DNA from: Ruminococcaceae bacterium UBA6416
GTDB lineage: Bacteria > Bacillota > Clostridia > Oscillospirales > Acutalibacteraceae
NCBI GenBank assembly: GCA_002438505.1
Contig: DJPI01000070.1
Coordinates: 1-27,696 of the forward strand
Length of the DNA stretch: 27,696 nucleotides
Direction of reading: 5' to 3'
Numbering within the stretch: the stretch's first letter is position 1; each line of letters begins with the position of its first letter. A model generated the notes under the pieces. The model saw only the letters and a list, made by a program, of their open reading frames with translations, was not told the origin of the DNA and searched no databases. The position numbers were made by a program, and so were the translations under genes. Below, in pieces: positions 5,953 through 12,589 of the stretch.

Positions 5953-7488
5953 ATGAAAAGAACACTCGGTTGGTTTTTTTCAGTTGTAATTATGCTTGCT
6001 GTTGCAGTCCCCGCATTCTCGGCTCAAGGCGCTTCATCCAAAAGCAACAAATCCCAGGTCTTTTCCTATCTGACGCAGGAGATCGGTTTCAACACCGCGG
6101 CGGCCTGCGGCGTAATGGCAAATATGGAACACGAGTCCGGCTTTGATTCCTCCAAGGTTCTCTATGATTCAAACGGGCTGCTCAGCGGCGGCCTTTGCAT
6201 GTGGAACGGCGGACGTTTTAGCAGCCTCAGGCGGTTCTGCAACAACAACGGTTATAACTATCTCAGCATCTACGGCCAGCTCAAGTATCTTGAGCATGAG
6301 CTGAAAAGCGATTACTATGACCACATCTATGACTATCTCAAAGGCGTCAGCAATGACCCGAACGGCGCATATAATGCCGCTTATTACTGGTGCTATTATT
6401 TTGAGATTCCGGCAAACAGGGGCTACCACGCAAACAAACGCGGCGGCGCGGCCTCCTCAAAATACTGGAACGAGTTCTCCTCCTTCAGCGCCGAACCGGA
6501 AACCCCGGTTCTCAAAAGCGCCTCGGCCGGAAAAACGGTTGACGTTGACTCGTCCGTCCGCTTCAGCTGGACAGACGGCGGAGACGGCGCAACCTCATAT
6601 GTTCTTCTTGTGACAAGAGAGCGCGGCGGAAAGTATGACTTCTCCTCTGCCAAGGCATACAAAACCTCGGGAAGAACAACGGATGTTACGGTCACAAGAG
6701 AGGGCAGGTACGCCGCAAGCGTATACAGCGTCAACTGCTACACCGGCGAAAAGAGCGCAAAAAGCAATGTTATCTATTTCACCGGAAAATGCCTGAAGCA
6801 TTCAAACAAGCTTGTTTCCTCAAAGAAAGCAACCTTTTCTTCTGCCGGTCTTAACGTATATATCTGCGAAAAATGCGGAGAAAAAACGCAAAAGGCCACA
6901 CCGGTTCTTTCTCTTACCGGTTTTTCCGCCATTAATCCGACAGGGTTCAAAGCCGCCAAAAAAACCGCAGACTCGGTGACGCTCAAGTGGAACCGTATCA
7001 ACGGTGTGGACGGATATGAAATTTATATCAAGGCTCCCGGCGGAAAATGGGGAAGCTTTGCCGTTCTCAAAGGCAATGTTTTGAGCTTCACCGCAAAAAA
7101 GCTTTCTCCGTCAACCGCATACAAGTTTGCGGTCAAGGGCTTTGTTTCAAAGGACGGAAAAACGGTTTACACAAAGTATGCCTATCTGAACACGAAAACA
7201 GAAAGGCTTAAAGCTTCTCTCACCGATATTGAGCGCGTCTCTTCCGGAAAAGTTAAGCTTGAATGGAACCGCGTGAACGGTGCGGACGGCTATAAGGTCT
7301 ATGTTTCAAAAAGCCCGAAAAGCGGCTTCAAGGCTGTTAAAGACCTCTCCGCCTCAAAAACGTCATACACCGTAAGCGCACTCAAAAGTAAAACCTGCTA
7401 TTACTTCACGGTAAAGGCTTATGCGAACACGCCGAACGGCCGTGTATATTCAAAGGCCGCACCGGTCAAGTATGCTTACGCACTCTAA
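5953..7488 (+). CDS. Secreted lysozyme-like peptidoglycan hydrolase with Fn3 domains
   Basis: 511 aa. ATG at 5953 is chosen because GAGGTGAT ends 3-4 nt before it; a TTG one codon earlier is in frame. Residues 1-24 are a signal peptide ending PAFSAQG. Residues about 33-165 resemble the phage-tail-lysozyme type domain: a GVMANMEHESGF segment with Glu59/Glu61 as candidate catalytic acid, a GGLCMWN segment and a Trp/Tyr-rich end. An Fn3-like domain follows (about 172-265), then a Cys/His knuckle (about 270-310: CLKHSN, then CEKCGEK), then two Fn3 domains with GVDGYEIYIK and GADGYKVYVS cores. It probably cleaves or binds cell wall outside the membrane, in growth, sporulation or competition. There is no LPXTG or SLH anchor. 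It has its own promoter and terminator, so it is monocistronic. Confidence 0.82.
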   Translation: MKRTLGWFFSVVIMLAVAVPAFSAQGASSKSNKSQVFSYLTQEIGFNTAAACGVMANMEHESGFDSSKVLYDSNGLLSGGLCMWNGGRFSSLRRFCNNNGYNYLSIYGQLKYLEHELKSDYYDHIYDYLKGVSNDPNGAYNAAYYWCYYFEIPANRGYHANKRGGAASSKYWNEFSSFSAEPETPVLKSASAGKTVDVDSSVRFSWTDGGDGATSYVLLVTRERGGKYDFSSAKAYKTSGRTTDVTVTREGRYAASVYSVNCYTGEKSAKSNVIYFTGKCLKHSNKLVSSKKATFSSAGLNVYICEKCGEKTQKATPVLSLTGFSAINPTGFKAAKKTADSVTLKWNRINGVDGYEIYIKAPGGKWGSFAVLKGNVLSFTAKKLSPSTAYKFAVKGFVSKDGKTVYTKYAYLNTKTERLKASLTDIERVSSGKVKLEWNRVNGADGYKVYVSKSPKSGFKAVKDLSASKTSYTVSALKSKTCYYFTVKAYANTPNGRVYSKAAPVKYAYAL

Positions 7489-7494
7489 AAATTC

Positions 7495-7530
7495 AACCGC
7501 ACGATTGTGAAAACAGCCGTGCGGTTTTTT
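7495..7530 (+). terminator. Intrinsic terminator after the hydrolase gene
   Basis: AACCGCACG (7495-7503) pairs with CGTGCGGTT (7518-7526) over 9 bp, with TTTTTT at 7525-7530, directly after the stop codon. Confidence 0.88.
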
Positions 7531-7555
7531 CTCTCAAACATGACAAAATCGACAT

Positions 7556-7584
7556 TTGCAATTTTTTGAAAGCGGTGATATAAT
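7556..7584 (+). promoter_or_regulatory. Promoter of the FAD oxidoreductase gene
   Basis: TTGCAA, a 17-bp spacer, TATAAT, with TG one base before the -10 box. Confidence 0.7.
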
Positions 7585-7628
7585 AGCCTTTGCAGGAAAC
7601 TATGAAAAGAAAACGGAGATGTTTGAAA

Positions 7629-9065
7629 ATGGAAAACAAGAAGCAATATGACGTTATCATTATCGGCGCTTCAACAACCGGAAGCTGGTTCGGAAATGAG
7701 ATGGCGAAGCGCGGCTTCAAAGTGCTCATGATTGAAAAGCAGGAGCGCGAGAATGTTTCAAGAAATTATGACATTTTTCATATGGCAAAAAGCGAGATGG
7801 AAAAGTTCGGCTATCCGATTCCGGAAAAGGACGATGAGGACTACTCCTTTGAGTTTGACGGCGGAAGCTATTTTTCTGCATACGGAAATTATCCGAAGCC
7901 TACTCACAACATCGTTATCGGAATGCGCAAACATCGATACATTTTGCGTCTTAATGACAACGCCGTGAAAGCCGGTGCAGAGCTGATATACGGCGCGTCA
8001 TTCTCCGGTTTTGTTTTTGATGCGCAGGGCAGGATAGCCGGAGTAAAATATAAAACCGCAGACGGCGAACAGGAAGCGCTCGGTGCGATTGTTGCCGACT
8101 GTTCCGGAATCCCCAGCGTTGCAAGGCGTGCTCTTCCGGACGGACTGAACGCGGAGAATTTTGAAATTACGCCGCGCGATATGCTCTATGTCATTCTCTA
8201 CTATGTCCTTTATCCCGAGGGACACGAAAAGGTTATACATACCGACTCGTTCCTGCAATACAAGGTCTGGTCCGCGCCACAGGACGATGAAAGGGGAGGC
8301 ATTCTCGGCGTTGGCGCAAACCTCAGCTTTGAATACGCCGAGGAGATGTTCCGCCAGTTCAGAAAGAATGTTCCCTGGAGCACATACACGGTTCAGAAAA
8401 TCGAGCGCGGAAGAACGCCGTATCGCAGACCGCCGTACTCATTTGTTGCGGACGGCTTCATTGCAATGGGAGACGCCGCCTGCCTGACCAAGCCGAACAA
8501 CGGCGAGGGCTGCACCTCCTCGCTCTACCAGGCGGAAATTGCCGTTGACGTCATTTCAAATGCACTCAAAGAGGGCGGCTATCTCACCGAGGAAAGACTT
8601 TGGAGCATCAATAAACGCTATATTGACGTTCAGGGAAAGGCTTTTGCCGGTTCAATGGCCTTGCTCACCGGCGCCGCGGCTCTCAACTGTGAAGAAAACG
8701 AATATTTCTTCAAGAACGACATCATTTTCAGCAGAAGCATCATGGCCGGCTTTGGAAAGGGCATTTCAATAACGCCGAAAGAAGCGGAGCGGACAATCCG
8801 CCTGCTTGCTGCCGGAGTTGCAACGGGAAAAATCAGAGTTGAGCTTATCAGACGTGTTCTTGCCGCGGTCAAAAACAGCGTTGAAATGAAGGCGCTTTAC
8901 TCCGAATTTCCGGAAACCCCGGAGGGCTTTGACATCTGGCGCGGAAAGGCGAATGAGCTTTGGGAGCGCGTCGGCTCAATGGCGGACAGCTGCGACGAGG
9001 AAATCATTGACCGCATGAAAAGAAGAGCCGAGGGAAAAATCAAAACGGTCCGAACCGAGGAATGA
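7629..9065 (+). CDS. FAD-dependent oxidoreductase, geranylgeranyl-reductase/FixC-like
   Basis: 478 aa from ATG 7629, after ACGGAG 10 nt upstream; an in-frame ATG at 7602 would add 9 residues. The N-terminus is an FAD-binding Rossmann strand-loop-helix: DVIIIGASTTG (residues 8-18), with Glu36 ending the second strand to bind the ribose. A second FAD motif, GFIAMGDAA (Gly281-Asp282), is followed by GEGCTSSLYQAEIAVDVI, the arrangement of the geranylgeranyl reductase/p-hydroxybenzoate-hydroxylase-like superfamily. The first motif has Ser where the usual GxGxxG has its second Gly. The C-terminal 150 residues are helical and Arg/Lys-rich. The substrate is unknown; family members reduce isoprenoid or fatty-acyl double bonds or oxidise aromatics. 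There is no signal peptide. It is a single-gene transcript with its own promoter. Confidence 0.82.
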   Translation: MENKKQYDVIIIGASTTGSWFGNEMAKRGFKVLMIEKQERENVSRNYDIFHMAKSEMEKFGYPIPEKDDEDYSFEFDGGSYFSAYGNYPKPTHNIVIGMRKHRYILRLNDNAVKAGAELIYGASFSGFVFDAQGRIAGVKYKTADGEQEALGAIVADCSGIPSVARRALPDGLNAENFEITPRDMLYVILYYVLYPEGHEKVIHTDSFLQYKVWSAPQDDERGGILGVGANLSFEYAEEMFRQFRKNVPWSTYTVQKIERGRTPYRRPPYSFVADGFIAMGDAACLTKPNNGEGCTSSLYQAEIAVDVISNALKEGGYLTEERLWSINKRYIDVQGKAFAGSMALLTGAAALNCEENEYFFKNDIIFSRSIMAGFGKGISITPKEAERTIRLLAAGVATGKIRVELIRRVLAAVKNSVEMKALYSEFPETPEGFDIWRGKANELWERVGSMADSCDEEIIDRMKRRAEGKIKTVRTEE

Positions 9066-9134
9066 CGCTTAAAACAGCCTCCTTTCAGACCGAAAAACCG
9101 GTCTCGCGGCATGAATTCGGCCGAAAAATCAATG

Positions 9135-9153
9135 CGGCTCAAAAAAGCCGTTT
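9135..9153 (+). terminator. Weak hairpin after the oxidoreductase gene
   Basis: CGGCT/AGCCG (9135-9139 with 9146-9150) followed by only TTT. It is a poor terminator; the strong bidirectional one at 9271-9317 probably ends this transcript. The rest of 9066-9270 shows nothing I recognise. Confidence 0.35.
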
Positions 9154-9270
9154 AAAAATACTTTTAAGCTTTTGACGAGTAATTTCATTAAGACACGGCA
9201 AAAATTGATTTTAAGTGCAATTTTGACGTGAATTTGCTGTATGTGGACTGAAACTTGAGTTGCAAAGATT

Positions 9271-9317
9271 AAAACACCGCCGTTGACCGGGAAAATCCGG
9301 CTCGGCGGTGTTTTTTT
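9271..9317. terminator. Bidirectional terminator between convergent genes
   Basis: AAAACACCGCCG (9271-9282) pairs with CGGCGGTGTTTT (9303-9314), with a further CCGG/CCGG stem inside. T-tracts follow on both strands. It lies directly behind the leftward stop codon at 9316-9318. Confidence 0.88.
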
Positions 9318-11172
9318 ATCTGAGAGTGCAGCTGACGCCCTTTTTTCTGAACGGTGAAAGTCCGGCGGAGTTTTTGGCGCGGACGGTGTAGGTATATTTC
9401 ACACCGCTTTTTGCTTTTTTGTCAAGGAAGCTTCTGTTTTTTGAAGCTCCGATTTTTTTCCATTTTCCGTTTCCGGCTTTGCGCAGAATGACAAAGCTTT
9501 TTGCGCCGGACGTTTTTTTCCAGGTGACCTTGACTCCGTTTTCCGTTTGAACGGCCTTCAAAAGCACCGGAGCGGCACATTTTTTCACCGGAATTTTTTC
9601 CGTGCGAACAATTTTTTTGCAGTCAAGGCAGCTTTTGTGGCGCGAGCCCGCCTTGCTTGCAGTGGCCTTTTTGTCGGTTATCCATTTGCTTAAACTTTCA
9701 TGCAGACAGATGATTTTGAATTTCAGGCCGTTTTTGAGGGCAAATTTATGCGCCTCGGAGTTCTTTTCACAAATGAGGGTGAAGCCTGCAGCTTTCCGGT
9801 AAGACGCTCCGCTTTTTAAAAAGCCGAACGAATGCTCAGAGATGTGCTTCGTGCTTTTATAAACGGTCAGCTCGTTTTCAAAGCCGGAAAAGGCGTCCTC
9901 GCAAATTCCGCGCGTTTCCTTTTTGAGCGTGAGTCTGCACTGCGGAATAAGAGATGAAACAACCCAGCCGTCAATATATTTGACCGTGGTTTTTTGAGCG
10001 TTGAGGGCGAGTGTTTGATAAAAAGCATTTTTTCCGATGCTTTTGACGCTGCCCGGAATTTTAACCGCAGAAAGGCGCAGACAGCCCGAAAACGCACCGT
10101 TTCCAATGCTTTGCAGTCTTTTTGAAAGGGTGATTTTTTTGAGATTTGCGCAGTTTGAAAAAGCTTTGTTTCCAATTTCGAGCACACTGTCCGGGATTGT
10201 CAGCTCGGAAAATTCACTGCCTGAAAAAGCGCTTTCGCCAATGTATTTCACGGAGTTCGGAATTTCAATCGAGCGCAGACGGTAAGGGCTGCAAAGGCCG
10301 TTTTCCGGCGCAAAAACGCGGTCTGCAATCCCGGTTGTGCCTTCTCTGATAAAGATTTCCTCACCGTCCGTTCCGTCCGGAAAATCCTCATATCCGATGA
10401 GCCAGCTTCCCCAGTAGATTCCGTTGAGGTTCTGGTTATATGAAAGGGGAGAATCAAAAAACGGGTTATAACCGACCCTTTTCAGTCCGGAAGGGCAGGC
10501 AACAAGCGCACACTCTGTTTTTTCAAAAGCGAGGTCGCCAAGCTCTTCGAGTCCGGCCGGAAGAACAACGCGGGAAAGCCTTGAACAGCCGGAAAACGCC
10601 GCTTTTTCAATGCGTTTGAGGGTCTGCGGAAAAGTGATTTTTCCAAGCACAACGCAGTTTTCAAACGCACTTTTTTCAATGGAAAGGATGCCCTCGTGCA
10701 GCCTGACATTGTCCAGAATGAAACAGTTTTTGAACACGCATTCCCCAATGCTTTTGAGAGACGAGGAAAGCGAGACTTTTTCAAGCGCCGTGCAGTTTTC
10801 AAACGCACCTTTTCCGAGAACGGAAACGCTGTCCGGAATGACCGCGGCGGAAAGATTTTTGCAGCCGGAAAAGCAGTAATCGCCGATTGAAACCGCCGAC
10901 CGGGGGAAGGCAACCTTTTTGAGCGTTTCATTGTTTGAAAAGCAGCCCCTTCCAAGCGCGGAAACGGTAATGGAATCAACGGCTGAGGGAATTTCAACCG
11001 TTTCGCTTTGGCCGGTGTAAGCGGTAATTTCCGCCGTTTTATCCGGCAGAATTCTGTAATTGAAATCGCCGGAAAAATAAGCAGTCTCGGCTCCTGCGGA
11101 AAACGAGAAACAGAAAAGAAAAAAGACTGTATTAAGCAAGAAAAGAAAAAACGATTTTTTGAAAGTTTTCAT
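9316..11172 (-). CDS. Secreted BspA-type leucine-rich-repeat protein with Cys/His knuckle and Fn3
   Basis: 618 aa; ATG follows AAGGGGGCAAACG. The N-terminal hydrophobic segment ends at about residue 28 (FSAGAETA), a signal peptide. Residues about 30-440 carry BspA-like (LRR_5) repeats with the units FSGCxxLxxVxIPxSV and SIGxxAFxxC, roughly a dozen copies, interrupted near residues 235-290 by a non-repeat insert. A Cys/His knuckle (about 490-525: CLHE, then CLDCKK) is followed by one Fn3 domain (about 530-618) with a GAKSFVILRK core. Such proteins are surface or secreted binding proteins; the ligand is unknown. No sorting signal is visible. It is the last gene of the leftward cluster, 80 bp behind a 61-aa membrane protein gene with a hairpin between them. 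Confidence 0.86.
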   Translation of the reverse strand: MKTFKKSFFLFLLNTVFFLFCFSFSAGAETAYFSGDFNYRILPDKTAEITAYTGQSETVEIPSAVDSITVSALGRGCFSNNETLKKVAFPRSAVSIGDYCFSGCKNLSAAVIPDSVSVLGKGAFENCTALEKVSLSSSLKSIGECVFKNCFILDNVRLHEGILSIEKSAFENCVVLGKITFPQTLKRIEKAAFSGCSRLSRVVLPAGLEELGDLAFEKTECALVACPSGLKRVGYNPFFDSPLSYNQNLNGIYWGSWLIGYEDFPDGTDGEEIFIREGTTGIADRVFAPENGLCSPYRLRSIEIPNSVKYIGESAFSGSEFSELTIPDSVLEIGNKAFSNCANLKKITLSKRLQSIGNGAFSGCLRLSAVKIPGSVKSIGKNAFYQTLALNAQKTTVKYIDGWVVSSLIPQCRLTLKKETRGICEDAFSGFENELTVYKSTKHISEHSFGFLKSGASYRKAAGFTLICEKNSEAHKFALKNGLKFKIICLHESLSKWITDKKATASKAGSRHKSCLDCKKIVRTEKIPVKKCAAPVLLKAVQTENGVKVTWKKTSGAKSFVILRKAGNGKWKKIGASKNRSFLDKKAKSGVKYTYTVRAKNSAGLSPFRKKGVSCTLR

Positions 11173-11196
11173 CGTTTGCCCCCTTTGTTAAAGGAA

Positions 11197-11240
11197 AAAG
11201 CCCTCTCAGAGTTCGGCACTCTGAAAGGGCTTTGAATTTT
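11197..11240. terminator. Hairpin terminator between the 61-aa gene and the LRR gene
   Basis: AAAGCCCT (from 11197) pairs with the AGGGCTTT ending at 11233, with CAGAG/CTCTG inside. Reading leftward the stem is followed by TTTTTCC; reading rightward by GAATTTTTTT. It should end the strong 61-aa transcript, so the LRR gene behind it would depend on read-through or an unseen promoter. Confidence 0.75.
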
Positions 11241-11251
11241 TTTGAAAACAA

Positions 11252-11437
11252 TCAGGCTGTTTCGGAAACGAAGTCAGCGTCAAAGCAGGAGCAGGAAACA
11301 TAGTTTTCTCTGCTGTCGGCATTTTTAGCGTTCTTCTTTTCAATGAGCTTTGTGACGGCAACATAAACGCCGGCAACAGCTGCACAAACGGCTGCGATGA
11401 TTGTGAAGATTTTAAGAATTTTCTTGAAAGTATCCAT
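11252..11437 (-). CDS. Small single-pass membrane protein, unrecognised (61 aa)
   Basis: Start ATG at 11437, chosen because GGAGG lies 9 nt upstream; a longer frame begins at 11470 but has no ribosome-binding site. Residues 1-9 are basic and amphipathic, about 10-30 form one hydrophobic helix (IFTIIAAVCAAVAGVYVAV), then comes KLIEKKN, a Lys/Asp-rich linker, and an acidic tail ENYVSCSCFDAD with a Cys-Ser-Cys motif. I do not recognise a named family. The tail could bind metal or form a disulfide, but that is inference. It has its own near-consensus extended -10 promoter 30 bp upstream, and a strong hairpin terminator 20 bp downstream, so it is an abundant short transcript on its own. Confidence 0.75.
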   Translation of the reverse strand: MDTFKKILKIFTIIAAVCAAVAGVYVAVTKLIEKKNAKNADSRENYVSCSCFDADFVSETA

Positions 11438-11468
11438 ATCAATAGTCCTCCATAAATTTGTTATACAC

Positions 11469-11497
11469 ATTATAGCACGAAGGAACGGTCAAGTCAA
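11469..11497 (-). promoter_or_regulatory. Near-consensus promoter of the 61-aa membrane protein
   Basis: Read leftward: TTGACT, a 17-bp spacer, TATAAT, with TG one base before the -10. It is the best promoter within the leftward cluster. Confidence 0.82.
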
Positions 11498-11532
11498 CAG
11501 AAAAAATAATTAATAAATAATAATCATATTTT

Positions 11533-12516
11533 TCAGTAACTGATTTTATAATTGCTGACAAAGCTTCCGTGAAGCTCAACCGTTATCGGAACAAGGAGCA
11601 TTTTTCCGTTTCCGTTCGCCTTTGAAACAACAAGGGTGTGCGTCATTGAGGTTATGCGGCCGTCTTTGTCAATTTCGGCCTCTATAACCGAATTGTTATA
11701 AGTGATGTTCAGCTCGCTGATGCTTGCCGAGGAGGGGAGCCCGAGCGAATCAACATTGATAACCTCCATTGAGGTTGAGTACCCGGCCGCCGGGGAGGAG
11801 AGCGTCTGCGTTGCCTCGCCGAGCGTGAGCTTCAGGCTGTAGCCGCCGCCGGAGTTTTGAGAGGCGGTTGCGCTTGTAACGTCATTTGCGCTCAGCTGCG
11901 CCTTTTGTGAGAGCGGAGCAATGACCGCGTTCGGAGATTTTCCGCTCGAAGGGTCAACACCGTTTGAAAAGCTGTAGCTTACCGGTTCGTTTTTCGTGTT
12001 GTTCTCAATCATTGAGGAGGCAATGTTTTGAACCGAGGAGCCGCCTGAGATGCTGTCAATTTCAACCGAAAGCTTATTGTCCTTTGTGAGAGAGAAGGAG
12101 GAGGTGTCCTTGAGCTTGTTGACCGCGTCAAGATATGCGCTTATAATTTCCTTTTTGCCGCTCGGAACGGCGTCCTTGGCCGCTTTTTTTGAGCTGCTTT
12201 TAATCTGCGCGGCAACCGAGGCGGCCTTGCTTGCCTGCTTGGACTTTGATTCCTCAATGACCCAGGCCGGGGTTTCGGCGGTAACATTTGTGCTCATCTG
12301 GTTGCCGTCCATTGTGAATTTTTGTCCGTTCGGGGTGCCGGAGGTTGCGCTCGGCGGCGCCGTTGTTGAAGAATAGGCGGAAAGAGACGGCGGAAGTGTG
12401 CTCCCGGAAACCTTTTGCTTTTTCATATGGTTTGAGGAAACAATGAAGCTTATGCAGAAAATCCAGACTGCGGCAACCGCAAGAGCGGCGAGCCCCAAAA
12501 TTTTTTTACTGTTCAT
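11533..12516 (-). CDS. Membrane-anchored extracytoplasmic protein with the shared C-terminal domain
   Basis: 327 aa; ATG preceded by AAGGAGCAGCAAA. Residues 5-28 form one hydrophobic helix with no clear cleavage site, so it is probably anchored by its N-terminus. Residues about 30-120 are a low-complexity Ser/Thr/Pro/Lys linker. Residues about 120-327 form a domain also seen at the ends of the 993-aa and 731-aa proteins of this cluster: an N-terminal helix EIISAYLDAVNKLK, a YSFSNG strand, a LSANDV segment followed by GYSLKLTL, and a closing beta-rich part with EIDKDGRITSM and a terminal SNYKISY. I cannot assign this domain to a named family. It follows the 993-aa gene by 73 bp with a hairpin (12535-12566) in the gap. 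Confidence 0.78.
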   Translation of the reverse strand: MNSKKILGLAALAVAAVWIFCISFIVSSNHMKKQKVSGSTLPPSLSAYSSTTAPPSATSGTPNGQKFTMDGNQMSTNVTAETPAWVIEESKSKQASKAASVAAQIKSSSKKAAKDAVPSGKKEIISAYLDAVNKLKDTSSFSLTKDNKLSVEIDSISGGSSVQNIASSMIENNTKNEPVSYSFSNGVDPSSGKSPNAVIAPLSQKAQLSANDVTSATASQNSGGGYSLKLTLGEATQTLSSPAAGYSTSMEVINVDSLGLPSSASISELNITYNNSVIEAEIDKDGRITSMTHTLVVSKANGNGKMLLVPITVELHGSFVSNYKISY

Positions 12517-12534
12517 TTTGCTGCTCCTTGAATA

Positions 12535-12566
12535 AAATTCGGGAGATTATAATATCCCCCGAATTT
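12535..12566 (-). terminator. Hairpin between the 993-aa and 327-aa genes
   Basis: AAATTCGGG (12535-12543) and CCCGAATTT (12558-12566) form a perfect 9-bp stem; reading leftward the 3' arm runs into TTTTATTC. The loop contains TATAAT in the leftward direction, but no -35 box is visible, so I call it a weak terminator or attenuator. Confidence 0.5.
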
Positions 12567-12589
12567 AAGAATTAACTTAAAGCACTTGC

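Noticed and set aside
10482..10997. Leftward 171-codon frame and similar frames within the LRR and Fn3 genes
   Set aside because: They are shadows of the repeat-coding genes on the same or opposite strand; repetitive coding sequence keeps other frames open.
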